Shown in pieces: positions 9,054 through 16,946 of a stretch of 64,000 bases of DNA. This stretch comes from a bacterium (GTDB lineage Bacteria; Verrucomicrobiota; Verrucomicrobiia; Verrucomicrobiales; Akkermansiaceae): contig JAAEZT010000004.1 in the NCBI GenBank assembly GCA_018222765.1, forward strand, positions 62,001 to 126,000, in the 5' to 3' direction. The position numbers and the translations under genes were made by a program. The stretch's first letter is position 1. Each line of letters opens with the position of its first letter. Below the pieces are notes generated by a model. It was not told where the DNA came from. It saw only the letters and a program-made list of their open reading frames with translations, and did no database searches.

Positions 9054-10727
9054 ATGAGTGCTGAGTCTTACCGCATTGCAGTTGGAGCCGATCACGGCGG
9101 AGTTGAATTGAAAAACGCGATCGTGGAGGCGCTGAAAGGCACCGCCCATGAAGTGATTGATTACGGGACGCACGGGACGGATTCGGTCGACTATCCAGAC
9201 TTCGCCAATGAGGTGGGACGGGCCGTTCATGAAGAGCGCAGCGACCGGGGAATCCTTGTTTGCACCTCGGGCGTGGGAGTTTGCCTCGTGGCAAATCGCT
9301 TCCGTGATGTCCGGGCAGCCAACGTTCGTACCGTGGAGGAGACCAAGACGACCCGCTCACACAATGATGCCAATGTGCTCTGCCTCGGCCAGACCGTGGT
9401 GTCGGCTGAAACCGCTCTCGAAATGGTGGAGGCCTTTCTGTCCAGCGACTATGAAGGTGGGCGTCACGACGCGCGGCTTTGCAAGGCTTCGGGAAGTCGA
9501 CTCGCGATGACGGACTCGGAAGTCTTCGACGCGATTCGCGGTGAGGAAAAACGTCAGCGCAGTCACATTGAGTTGATTGCTTCGGAAAACTTTTGCAGCC
9601 CGGCGGTCATGGAGGCCCAAGGTTCGCTTCTCACCAACAAGTATGCCGAGGGCTATCCCGGACGTCGTTGGTATGGAGGATGTGAGAATGTCGACGTCGT
9701 CGAAGAGCTTGCGATCAGCCGACTTAAGGAGGTTTTTGGAGCGGACCACGCTAACGTGCAGCCTCACTCCGGAAGTCAGGCCAACACGGCGGTTTACTTC
9801 GCGGTGCTTCAGCCCGGCGACAAGATCCTCACCATGGATCTCGCGCATGGTGGTCACCTCACGCACGGACACCCGGCCAATTTCTCGGGACGTCTTTACG
9901 ATGTGACGCACTATGGAGTGAGTGCGGAGGATGAGGCAATCGATTACGATGCGCTCGAAATCCAGGCCAAGGAAGTGCAGCCGAAGCTGATTACCTGCGG
10001 GGCGAGTGCTTACTCCCGGACGATCGATTTCGAACGCATGGGAAAGATTGCCGAAGCGGTGGGAGCGTATCTCTTCGTCGACATGGCACACATCGCCGGA
10101 CTTGTCGCTGCCGGAGTGCATCCCAGTCCGGTGCCGCATGCTGATTTCGTGACGACCACAACCCACAAATCACTTCGTGGTCCTCGTGGTGGTATCATTC
10201 TTTGCAAAGAGAAATACGCCAAGAAGATCGACGGTCGCGTTTTCCCCGGAGTCCAAGGTGGCCCGCTCATGCACGTCATCGCAGCCAAGGCGGTTTGCTT
10301 TGGCGAGGCTCTCAAGCCCGGTTTCAAGGAGTATCAAGCACAGGTCGTTAAGAACGCCCGTGCCATGTCGGCGCGTCTTGCGGAAAATGGTTACCGTATC
10401 GTTTCCGGCGGCACCGATAACCATGTCTTCATGGTTGATCTTCGCCCGGTGGGGCTCGACGGTTCCATCGTTTCCGACACTCTCGACAAGGTGGGCATCA
10501 CGGTGAACAAGAACTCCATTCCTTTCGACGAGGCCGGACCCATGAAGCCCAGCGGTATCCGCATTGGAACTCCAGCTGTCACCACCCGTGGTATGAAGGA
10601 AGACGATGTCATCGCGGTGGCGGATCTCATTCACGAAGCGCTGAAGGCGCGGGAGGATGAAACCCAGCTAGCAAAAATCCGTGAGAAGGTCTTTGCCTTC
10701 AACGCGGGTTTCCCACTTCCGTGGTAA
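9054..10727 (+). CDS. Ribose-5-phosphate isomerase B fused to serine hydroxymethyltransferase
   Basis: One uninterrupted 557-codon frame from the ATG at 9054 (AAGGGG upstream). Residues 1-145 are a complete RpiB: GADHGG, catalytic Cys70 in [17 protein letters not shown] (His103) and YEGGRH. After a linker of only about 8 residues, 152-557 is a complete [43 protein letters not shown] lysine 372 in [22 protein letters not shown] and the C-terminal GFPLPW. RpiB interconverts ribose- and ribulose-5-phosphate; SHMT makes glycine and 5,10-methylene-THF. An internal ATG at 9507, with GGGAAG about 10 nt upstream, would give a free-standing GlyA, so both fusion and separate GlyA may be made. Confidence 0.93.
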   Translation: MSAESYRIAVGADHGGVELKNAIVEALKGTAHEVIDYGTHGTDSVDYPDFANEVGRAVHEERSDRGILVCTSGVGVCLVANRFRDVRAANVRTVEETKTTRSHNDANVLCLGQTVVSAETALEMVEAFLSSDYEGGRHDARLCKASGSRLAMTDSEVFDAIRGEEKRQRSHIELIASENFCSPAVMEAQGSLLTNKYAEGYPGRRWYGGCENVDVVEELAISRLKEVFGADHANVQPHSGSQANTAVYFAVLQPGDKILTMDLAHGGHLTHGHPANFSGRLYDVTHYGVSAEDEAIDYDALEIQAKEVQPKLITCGASAYSRTIDFERMGKIAEAVGAYLFVDMAHIAGLVAAGVHPSPVPHADFVTTTTHKSLRGPRGGIILCKEKYAKKIDGRVFPGVQGGPLMHVIAAKAVCFGEALKPGFKEYQAQVVKNARAMSARLAENGYRIVSGGTDNHVFMVDLRPVGLDGSIVSDTLDKVGITVNKNSIPFDEAGPMKPSGIRIGTPAVTTRGMKEDDVIAVADLIHEALKAREDETQLAKIREKVFAFNAGFPLPW

Positions 10728-10733
10728 AGTGAT

Positions 10734-10868
10734 TTACATGGCATCCTCCGAGCTAATGAATTCACAGACGAGGGCTCCGATGACGCCACCAATGATTGGC
10801 GCGATCCAGAGGAGCCAGAGTTGCCTTGCCATTCCCCAAGCGTCACCATTCTCTTCGCGACGAATCAT
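10734..10868 (-). pseudogene. Remnant of an aquaporin C-terminus
   Basis: The reverse strand from an ATG at 10868 to a TAA at 10734-10736 encodes 44 residues, including RQLWLLWIAPIIGGVIGALV. This matches the last transmembrane helix of the AqpZ/MIP family (E. coli AqpZ ends with a QLWFFWVVPIVGGIIGGL-type sequence). The rest of the channel, including both NPA motifs, is absent: upstream of the fragment the frame meets a stop, and the next gene begins at 10935. I read it as a decayed 3' end left after a deletion. A short functional membrane peptide is possible but unlikely. Confidence 0.72.
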
Positions 10869-10934
10869 TGATGAAAAATCGGATTTAGAGTTAGTTCACT
10901 TCACATTTCCATTTTCTCTCTTCACTCTTCCGCC

Positions 10935-11153
10935 GTGCCTGTGGAACCGATTACGACGACTGGTGAGATTCTCGCCGTATTGAGCGATCGTGCCTTCACG
11001 GTGCGTCTGCCTAATGGCAAGGAAGTGATCGGGCATCCGGCGAAGGCGATGAACCTGCGCAAGCCCGAGTTGGTGGTGGGGGTGAAGGTCGCTTTGGAAA
11101 TGACGCCCTTCGATTTTGAAAAAGCGCGAATTGCTGATATCGTCTCGCCGTAG
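10935..11153 (+). CDS. IF-1-like S1/OB-fold protein
   Basis: 72 residues, the size of translation initiation factor IF-1. GEILAVLSDRAFTVRLPNGKEVIGH and the later LEMTPFDFEKARI align with the IF-1 pattern (GTVLE..N..FRVEL.NG..V.AH, then VELTPYDL.KGRI). The central KMR.NYIRIL stretch is replaced by AKAMNLRKPELVVG, with fewer basic residues, so RNA or ribosome binding may differ. It lies 8 nt before selB and is probably co-transcribed with it. It may be the organism's infA or a second, diverged copy; the window does not say which. Confidence 0.8.
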   Translation: MPVEPITTTGEILAVLSDRAFTVRLPNGKEVIGHPAKAMNLRKPELVVGVKVALEMTPFDFEKARIADIVSP

Positions 11154-11161
11154 TTCATCTA

Positions 11162-13105
11162 ATGTCCCGCAATTACATCATCGGCACGGCCGGCCATATT
11201 GACCACGGAAAGTCGACCTTGGTTCAAACTCTCACCGGTACCAATCCCGACCGACTCCCGGAAGAGAAGGAACGAGGCGTTACCATTGAATTGGGTTTCG
11301 CGCATTTTTCTCTGCCGGTGCCCAAGACATCAGATGACACCTTCGAACTCGGAGTGGTGGATGTCCCGGGGCACGCCGATTTCGTGAACAACATGGTCGC
11401 GGGCGTGGGTACGATTGACCTGGGGATTTTTGTGGTGGCGGCGGATGATTCGTGGATGCCGCAGTCGGAGGAGCACTTACAGATTTTGACTTACCTGGGG
11501 ATCAGCAATTTCATCGTTGCACTGACCAAGGCAGACCTTTGCGAGGATTTGGAATTTGTGACGGAGATGCTGGCAGATGATCTTCAGGGAACCGCTCTCG
11601 AGGGCGCGCCCATCGTGCCGGTTTCCGCGCCGACCGGCTTTGGGATGGAGCTTTTGAAGGAGACGATTGCCAATACGCTGCTGGAGACTCCGGCGCCTCG
11701 GAATTTCGGACATCCGAGATTAGCAGTGGACCGGGCTTTCTCACCCAAGGGCGTGGGCACGGTGGTGACGGGGACATTGGCCGGTGGGGAGTTGAAAACG
11801 GGAGATTCCTTGATTGCCTATCCATCGGGCTTGAAGACGAGTGTGCGTGCCATTCAAAACCATTCCTCGTCGGTGGATCATGCCATGCCGGGAATGCGGA
11901 CGGCGCTCAATCTTCCCGACCTTACGCTGACGTCAAAAGGCAAAAAGGGCGTCTCGCGGGGGAATCTTCTCGTGGGAGGATCGCTGGCTGAGGCATCTTA
12001 CGAAGTGGATGCCGAGTTGATTCGTTCGGCTCGTCCCATTCCGGGGCAGAAGGGAACACTGCGGCCTTTGAAATCGAATCATCGCATCTATGTGCACCAT
12101 GGATCGGGGAGAACGCAGGCGCGCGTTTTGTTCCCGGAGGGAAATACCCTGCATCCCGGCGAATCAACGATTGCGCAGCTGCGCTTTGATCATCCGGTGC
12201 ATAGTCTTGTAGGAGAGCGGATTGTTATTCGCGAGCTTTCGGGAGAGGCCACGATTGCGGGAGGGACCATTCTCGATGCGCATCCTTCGCGGCGGAATTT
12301 CAGGGGAGTGGACCGGCAGCTTTTTCTGACCGAGCGGGCGACCGCGCCTGATGATTTACAGCTCTTATTGCGGACGCATTTGGTTCGGGATCATTTCCTG
12401 ACTGAAGGGAGCTTGGTGCAAGCTTTGCCATTTTCTGTTGCGGAGATTAAGGCGGCCCTGAAGAAGATGACGAAAGCCAATGAGGTGGTGGCTTTGGGCG
12501 AGAAGTATCTTTCGTTCGCTCCCTACTGGAAAAGCTTGGTTAAAGAGAGCTCTCAGCTGGTGCAGGAATATCACAAGAAGCATCCGGATCAGATTGGCAT
12601 GACGACGGAGTTGTTTAAGAAGAGCATGGGAGCTCCGATGGGAATCCCGGGACTGCTCGATGCCTTGTTGATTCAGTTGAGTGAGAAGAATTTCAAAGTG
12701 GGAGACAACTTGATCTGCCACAATTCGCACTCGCTGGAACTTCCTCCCGAGTTGGAAACGCCGGCGGCGGAGATTTTGAAGACCCTCGACAATGCCGGGT
12801 TGAATCCGCCGCTTCCGGGTGAGCTGCAAGGGACACCGTCGCACACGGCGGCCTATAAGTTTCTGTCGCGTACGAGACAGATTATTCCGCTGGAGCCTAA
12901 GGTGACTTTGGGAGGGGAGGTTTTTCAGTCAGCGGTCGCCAAGGTGACGGCTTTTCTCGAGGAGAATGGTCAGGCCACGGTTTCAGAATTGCGACAGGAA
13001 CTCGATACCTCGCGGAAGGTGATCATGCCGCTGCTGGATCGTCTCGATCGGGATAAGGTCACTATTCGGAATGGTGACTATCGGACCTTGGTGCCTCAGA
13101 GTTAG
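11162..13105 (+). CDS. selB: Selenocysteine-specific elongation factor
   Basis: 647 residues. The GTPase domain starts at once with G1 AGHIDHGKST, then ERGVTIELGF, the G3 motif DVPGH and ALTKAD. EF-Tu-like domains 2 and 3 follow (KGVGTVVTGTLAGG; VRAIQNHSSSVDHAMPGMR; GERIVIREL). The C-terminal third is the winged-helix array that binds the SECIS hairpin, ending with the SelB signature ELDTSRKVIMPLLDRLDRD and TIRNGDYRTL. It delivers Sec-tRNA to in-frame UGA codons. selA, selD and selC are not in the window. A probable client, the TGA-containing ArsC-family gene, lies 3.4 kb downstream. Its stop overlaps the convergent next gene by 4 bp. Confidence 0.97.
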   Translation: MSRNYIIGTAGHIDHGKSTLVQTLTGTNPDRLPEEKERGVTIELGFAHFSLPVPKTSDDTFELGVVDVPGHADFVNNMVAGVGTIDLGIFVVAADDSWMPQSEEHLQILTYLGISNFIVALTKADLCEDLEFVTEMLADDLQGTALEGAPIVPVSAPTGFGMELLKETIANTLLETPAPRNFGHPRLAVDRAFSPKGVGTVVTGTLAGGELKTGDSLIAYPSGLKTSVRAIQNHSSSVDHAMPGMRTALNLPDLTLTSKGKKGVSRGNLLVGGSLAEASYEVDAELIRSARPIPGQKGTLRPLKSNHRIYVHHGSGRTQARVLFPEGNTLHPGESTIAQLRFDHPVHSLVGERIVIRELSGEATIAGGTILDAHPSRRNFRGVDRQLFLTERATAPDDLQLLLRTHLVRDHFLTEGSLVQALPFSVAEIKAALKKMTKANEVVALGEKYLSFAPYWKSLVKESSQLVQEYHKKHPDQIGMTTELFKKSMGAPMGIPGLLDALLIQLSEKNFKVGDNLICHNSHSLELPPELETPAAEILKTLDNAGLNPPLPGELQGTPSHTAAYKFLSRTRQIIPLEPKVTLGGEVFQSAVAKVTAFLEENGQATVSELRQELDTSRKVIMPLLDRLDRDKVTIRNGDYRTLVPQS

Positions 13106-13587
13106 GCCTTTGGCCCATCGGTTTTCTCCGCGAGGCGGCCTTCGAGGGCTTTTTTGAGGAGGGGACGTTGTTTTGCGAGGATGGGCTTGAGTGAAAGGAT
13201 TGCTCCAGAGCTTTCTTCGGTATCGCGATGGAGTTTGGCCAGAGTGAGGTCTTCGTTGAAATCGGCGTGATCGAGTTCGGTCCAGTAGATCAAGTTGAGG
13301 TTTTTCTCGGGCTTGAGGAGTGGGAAAATCTCGACGCCCATCGGGGTAAGGATGATGTAGGCGTGGCGGGTGCAGTGGAGCGCGACTCTGGCGAGGAGCC
13401 AGGCTATGACGAGGAAAGGAAGTGGCATCCACCAACGGAAATCCGGGTGGCCCATAAACCAGGTGATGGTGACAAGAAGGGAAAAGGCGAAAGCTACGGT
13501 GGCAGCAATAAACATTCCCTGAGCTTGTCCGGCGCGGGTGAAGCGGAGTTCCTTGTGGGGTTCGGCGACTGTTTTTGGGGCGGCCAT
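13102..13587 (-). CDS. Two-helix membrane protein with a PH-like soluble domain
   Basis: 161 residues of unknown function. Two transmembrane segments (about 24-44 and 52-70) are followed by a segment starting HAYIILTPMGVEIFPLLKPEK and YWTELDHADF. This resembles the bacterial PH-like/DUF-type domains that sit after a hairpin of membrane helices. A Lys/Arg-rich tail (LAKQRPLLKKALEGRLAEK) ends it. The 3' end overlaps the selB stop by 4 bp on the opposite strand, so there is no space for a terminator between them. Confidence 0.72.
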   Translation of the reverse strand: MAAPKTVAEPHKELRFTRAGQAQGMFIAATVAFAFSLLVTITWFMGHPDFRWWMPLPFLVIAWLLARVALHCTRHAYIILTPMGVEIFPLLKPEKNLNLIYWTELDHADFNEDLTLAKLHRDTEESSGAILSLKPILAKQRPLLKKALEGRLAEKTDGPKA

Positions 13588-13650
13588 GTTTAATGAGACT
13601 CTCTGGTTTGGAAACAGTTCAGTGTTGGGGAAAATTCTGTCTGCTTGACG

Positions 13651-14100
13651 TTAGACGTCGATGACCTTGCCGTCGTCGAGTTTCGAGGGAGGGTCGGATT
13701 CTTCTTCGGCTTGTGAAGGGAAGCCGGGGGTGACGACCTTGATTTTGCCTTTAAGGCGTGAGGCGAGGGAATTTCGGACGAGGGCCCGGATCGGTGGGAT
13801 GAGGAGGAGAAAGCCGATGGTATCGGTGAGAAAGCCGGGGGTTAGGAGGACCGCTCCTGCGAGGAGAATCATGAGACCGTCGAGCGCTTCCTTGTGGGGC
13901 ATGCGCCCTTCGCTGGTGGCCTGCTGGAATTTTGCCATGGCGAGGCGGCCCTGGGATTTGGTCAGGGCAGCGCCGATGATCGCAGTGATAATGATGATTG
14001 CGATGGTGTTGGGAAACCCAAGTTGGGCGCCCAGGGTCATGAAGAGGTAGAGCTCGCCGAGGGGGACGAGGATGAAGAGAAGGAGGAGCTTTCCAAACAC
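13651..14100 (-). CDS. fxsA: FxsA family membrane protein
   Basis: 149 residues from a GTG at 14100. FGKLLLLFILVPLGELYLF at the start matches the normal FxsA beginning, followed by a second helix (IAIIIITAIIGAALTKSQGR), EALDGLMILLAGAVLLTPGFLTD and a third helix ending IPPIRALVR. FxsA is a cytoplasmic-membrane protein linked in E. coli to suppression of phage F exclusion; its biochemical role is unknown. A longer reading to an ATG at 14199 is rejected: the extra 33 codons lack similarity to FxsA and run straight through a strong rho-independent terminator at 14156-14196. No clear ribosome site is visible. Confidence 0.88.
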   Translation of the reverse strand: MFGKLLLLFILVPLGELYLFMTLGAQLGFPNTIAIIIITAIIGAALTKSQGRLAMAKFQQATSEGRMPHKEALDGLMILLAGAVLLTPGFLTDTIGFLLLIPPIRALVRNSLASRLKGKIKVVTPGFPSQAEEESDPPSKLDDGKVIDV

Positions 14101-14155
14101 GATAGCTTCGACAGAATAGTGCGAGTCGCTGGCATTTCCACCACAATTAGTCCAT

Positions 14156-14196
14156 AAAAACAGTGCGGCCAATCTCCCCCCCGAAAGATTGGCCGC
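14156..14196 (-). terminator. Rho-independent terminator upstream of fxsA
   Basis: Read on the minus strand, a perfect 11-bp stem (GCGGCCAATCT / AGATTGGCCGC) with a G-rich loop is followed after 4 nt by a run of five T. It lies between the HMA-domain gene and fxsA, so it should end transcripts from the HMA gene, and it supports the shorter start of fxsA. Confidence 0.75.
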
Positions 14197-14306
14197 CATT
14201 GGGGCTTCTTGTAATAAAAAGCCGCAATGTTGGTGGAGCCTACCTTCGGAAATCCGTTTCGCAGAAGTTTTTGCAAAAAAGATGAATTATTTTCACGCGG
14301 CGAAAG

Positions 14307-14340
14307 AAACGGCCAAGCCCCTGGAGGAACTTGACCGTTT
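14307..14340 (-). terminator. Terminator-like hairpin after the HMA-domain gene
   Basis: An inverted repeat of 11 bp with one mismatch (AAACGGTCAAG / CTTGGCCGTTT on the minus strand) and a 12-nt loop, beginning 25 nt after the stop codon of the HMA gene and followed by a T/C-rich stretch. It is weaker than the second hairpin further downstream; the two may work in series. Confidence 0.5.
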
Positions 14341-14364
14341 ATTTCAACCTTCCAGAAAAAAGGA

Positions 14365-14853
14365 TTAGGATGTGGATTTGGGGGGAAGTGCCTTGATCAC
14401 CTTGTAGCGGGTGGTGTTCACCGCTGCTTCGATCTTGGTTTGGGTGGTTTCATTGGGGTCGAAAGAAATATCTGCTTGTCCATCGAGATGGGAAATGCTG
14501 TTGACGTAAATGACGCCTTTCTCTTTGGCGAGGAGGCTGGTGAGAACGTTGGAACAGCTGCTGCATACGAGGCCTTTGATTTTGAAGAAAGCTTTTTGGC
14601 CGGTGATGTTGAGGCCGGAAGCGGTGAGGGTCTTTTTGAGGGACGCCTCGGTTACCTTGGCGGGATCGAATTCGATGGAGATGGACTTTGGAGTGATTTG
14701 AAGGACCTTGGCTCCCTCGATCCCATTAACAACGGATTGGACTTGCGTAGAGACATCCTCCTTGCTCAGTCCGCCTGCGAGCAGAACGAGACGCTCTTTG
14801 GCGGAGAGGCTTCCGCATAGGCAAGTGAGAATTATTGAGAGAAGAGATCGCAT
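14365..14853 (-). CDS. Secreted protein with two HMA-like domains
   Basis: 162 residues with a signal peptide (about 1-18). Two ferredoxin-like, heavy-metal-associated repeats follow: the first (about 20-85) has no CxxC, and the second (about 88-155) has VCSSC (97-100), a metal-binding pair. This suggests a periplasmic copper or other soft-metal binding protein in which the first domain is structural or degenerate. No transporter gene is adjacent. The neighbour at 14961 is a divergent sulfatase. Metal choice cannot be told from sequence. Confidence 0.75.
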   Translation of the reverse strand: MRSLLSIILTCLCGSLSAKERLVLLAGGLSKEDVSTQVQSVVNGIEGAKVLQITPKSISIEFDPAKVTEASLKKTLTASGLNITGQKAFFKIKGLVCSSCSNVLTSLLAKEKGVIYVNSISHLDGQADISFDPNETTQTKIEAAVNTTRYKVIKALPPKSTS

Positions 14854-14960
14854 GGTTAGGAATAAAGACGCTTAGGGACTGAAAATATTCCTAAAAATCG
14901 TTTCCGCGACATATTTTTTGGATGAGTTGTCATCGGCGGGCAGTCTGTCAGGATAACGGC

Positions 14961-16505
14961 ATGATGAATCAAGGGGTTGTCAGGTTAATGGTCGTTTGGA
15001 TTTTTGTGGTGTTGGGGACCGCTCGGGCGGCGAAGCGGCCGAATATCTTGGTAATTCTCACCGATGACCATCGATACGATGCGATGGGCTTTCTAGGGCA
15101 TCCTTTTCTGAAGACTCCGAATTTTGACCGATTGGCGGCTGAGGGGGTTCATTTTAAAAATGCCTACGTCACGACCTCGCTGTGCTCGCCGAGCCGGGCC
15201 TCGATTCTGACCGGGCTCTACGCGCACAACCATCATGTTGTGGATAATTACAATCCGGTGAGCAAGTCGCTGACTTTTTTTCCCGAGCTTCTGCAGAAGG
15301 CCGGATACCAAACGGCCTTCATTGGTAAATGGCACATGGGCGACAGCGAGGAAAAGCAGCGGGGCTTTGATCACTGGATCAGCTTTAAGGGACAGGGAGT
15401 CTACGTGCCCGACCCCAAGATGCTCAAAGCGAAAGGACGGTTCGTGCCCCAAGCGATCAACTCCGGCTACAATATTAACGGAAAGAAAGTTCCGCAAAAG
15501 GGATATATCACTGACGAGCTGACCGACTTTGCCGAAGAGTGGTTGGAGGCGAAAGACGAGGAGAACCCCTTCCTGCTGTATGTCTCACACAAAGGCGTGC
15601 ATGCCGATTTTCTTCCGCCGGATCGTCATGCCTTTAAATACGACAAAGTGGATATTCCCACTCCTCCAACGCCCACCGCGAATCCGGATATGTTCCAAGA
15701 CCCGCCGATGTGGGTGCGCAACCAAAGCAACAGCCGCCACGGTGTGGAGTTTGCATATTACACCGGAGTGGACATGAAGAAATACTATCGTCGCTACTGC
15801 GAAGCGCTTCTCGCGGTTGACGATAGTGTGGGTCGTCTTTTGGATAATCTCGAGAAGAGCGGAGAATTGGAGAACACGGTGGTTTTGTATCTCGGCGATA
15901 ACGGATTTATTTTCGGAGAGCACGGGCTCATCGATAAACGATGTGCCTATGACGAGTCAGTGAAGGTTCCCATGCTGATGCGTTATCCCAAGGCAATCAA
16001 AGGCGGAACGACCGTGGAGAAAATTGTCGCCAACATTGATGTCGCTCCTACCTTGTTGGAGGTGGCTGGCTTGAAGGGCACGGGGGAAATGAATGGAGCA
16101 AGTTTCTGGCCTCTTGCCAAGGGAGAGAAGCTTGCTGATTGGCGGAAGTATTTGCTCTACGAATATTACTGGGAGCGCAACTACCCGCAGACCCCCACGA
16201 CCCATGCCGTGATTGGCGAGGACTATAAATACATCCGCTATCACGGGGTGTGGGATGTCGATGAGCTCTACGATCTCAAATCTGATCCCAAAGAGCGGAT
16301 CAATCTTTTCAATGATTCTACGCAGGCCGCCCGGGTCACCGAAATGAACAAGGCGCTTTTTTCCCTGCTCAAGGAATCAGGCGGCGAGGCAATGCCCTTG
16401 ATGCCCGATCGGGGGAACAAGTATTTTCACCGCAAGATCAAGGGGACCAAGGGGGCACCCTTCCCGGATAATTTCTACCGGAAGGCTGGCACAACCGGAA
16501 AATAA
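14961..16505 (+). CDS. Secreted type I sulfatase
   Basis: 514 residues from the ATG at 14961, which gives a clean signal peptide ending near ARAAKRP. Key residues are the metal-binding LTDDH, formylglycine site Cys75 in LCSPSRAS, IGKWHMG, SHKGVH, YLGDNGF and the C-terminal DELYDLKSDPKER. The length and these motifs resemble sulfatases acting on uronic or hexosamine sulfates. The substrate is not determinable. It ends 5 bp from the convergent ArsC-family selenoprotein gene. Confidence 0.95.
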   Translation: MMNQGVVRLMVVWIFVVLGTARAAKRPNILVILTDDHRYDAMGFLGHPFLKTPNFDRLAAEGVHFKNAYVTTSLCSPSRASILTGLYAHNHHVVDNYNPVSKSLTFFPELLQKAGYQTAFIGKWHMGDSEEKQRGFDHWISFKGQGVYVPDPKMLKAKGRFVPQAINSGYNINGKKVPQKGYITDELTDFAEEWLEAKDEENPFLLYVSHKGVHADFLPPDRHAFKYDKVDIPTPPTPTANPDMFQDPPMWVRNQSNSRHGVEFAYYTGVDMKKYYRRYCEALLAVDDSVGRLLDNLEKSGELENTVVLYLGDNGFIFGEHGLIDKRCAYDESVKVPMLMRYPKAIKGGTTVEKIVANIDVAPTLLEVAGLKGTGEMNGASFWPLAKGEKLADWRKYLLYEYYWERNYPQTPTTHAVIGEDYKYIRYHGVWDVDELYDLKSDPKERINLFNDSTQAARVTEMNKALFSLLKESGGEAMPLMPDRGNKYFHRKIKGTKGAPFPDNFYRKAGTTGK

Positions 16506-16510
16506 GTGAT

Positions 16511-16867
16511 TTAGGACAAAAAGTCGTAAATCCGAACCTTCGGACGGCCGATGATGGCTTTCTTGCCTTTGATTAAAACCGGGCGCTGGAGGAGCTGCTT
16601 GTGTTTGACGAGAATATCGACCACGGCCTTCGGATTGTCGACGTAGTCGTCGGGATCGAGCTCTAGTTTCTTGAATTTCGAATCCTTGCGGACGAGATCT
16701 TCGACGGGGTCTTCAAGCGCCTCCACGATCTTGGTGAGCTCGGCTTCGCCCGGTGGTGTTTTAATGTAGACGATGACTTCGTAGTCAACTCCCAGTTCCT
16801 TGGCGACCGCCAAGGCATTGTCAGAGGAGCCTCAATGATTGAAATGGTAGATCGTGACTTTGGACAT
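16511..16867 (-). CDS. ArsC-family selenoprotein; TGA at 16832-16834 read as selenocysteine
   Basis: The minus-strand frame from the ATG at 16867 reads MSKVTIYHFNH-TGA-GSSDNALA and continues to a TAA at 16511: 118 residues, the usual ArsC length. TGA is codon 12, exactly where plasmid R773 ArsC has catalytic Cys12 (TIYHNPACGTSRN). The three arginines that hold arsenate (R60, R94, R107 in R773) are present as R60 (LVRKD), R95 (QRPVLI) and R108 (GRPKVR). A SECIS-like hairpin starts 16 nt after the TGA, and selB is in the same window. A start downstream of the TGA would leave about 100 residues without the active site. Expected role: glutaredoxin/thiol-linked reduction of arsenate or a related substrate using selenol chemistry; arsenate itself is inferred. 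Confidence 0.9.
16798..16815 (-). promoter_or_regulatory. Bacterial SECIS-like hairpin
   Basis: On the minus strand, 16 nt after the TGA, CCTTGGC-GGTC-GCCAAGG forms a perfect 7-bp stem with a GGUC apical loop. Bacterial SECIS elements lie inside the coding region a short distance after UGA; in E. coli fdhF the SelB-contacted loop also contains GGUC. Position, stem and loop all fit. Further base pairing towards the UGA is not obvious by eye. Confidence 0.8.
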
Positions 16868-16946
16868 GCGGGGAATTTAGAAGAGAGAAATGAAGGGGCA
16901 ACTGCAATCTGATTGGATTGCGGGTTTATATGCGTTAAAAAGAATT

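Noticed and set aside
16511-16813. 100-residue ArsC-like gene starting after the TGA
   Set aside because: This start (a TTG) removes the first strand and the catalytic residue of the fold; the upstream codons continue the ArsC sequence in frame, so the TGA is better read as selenocysteine.
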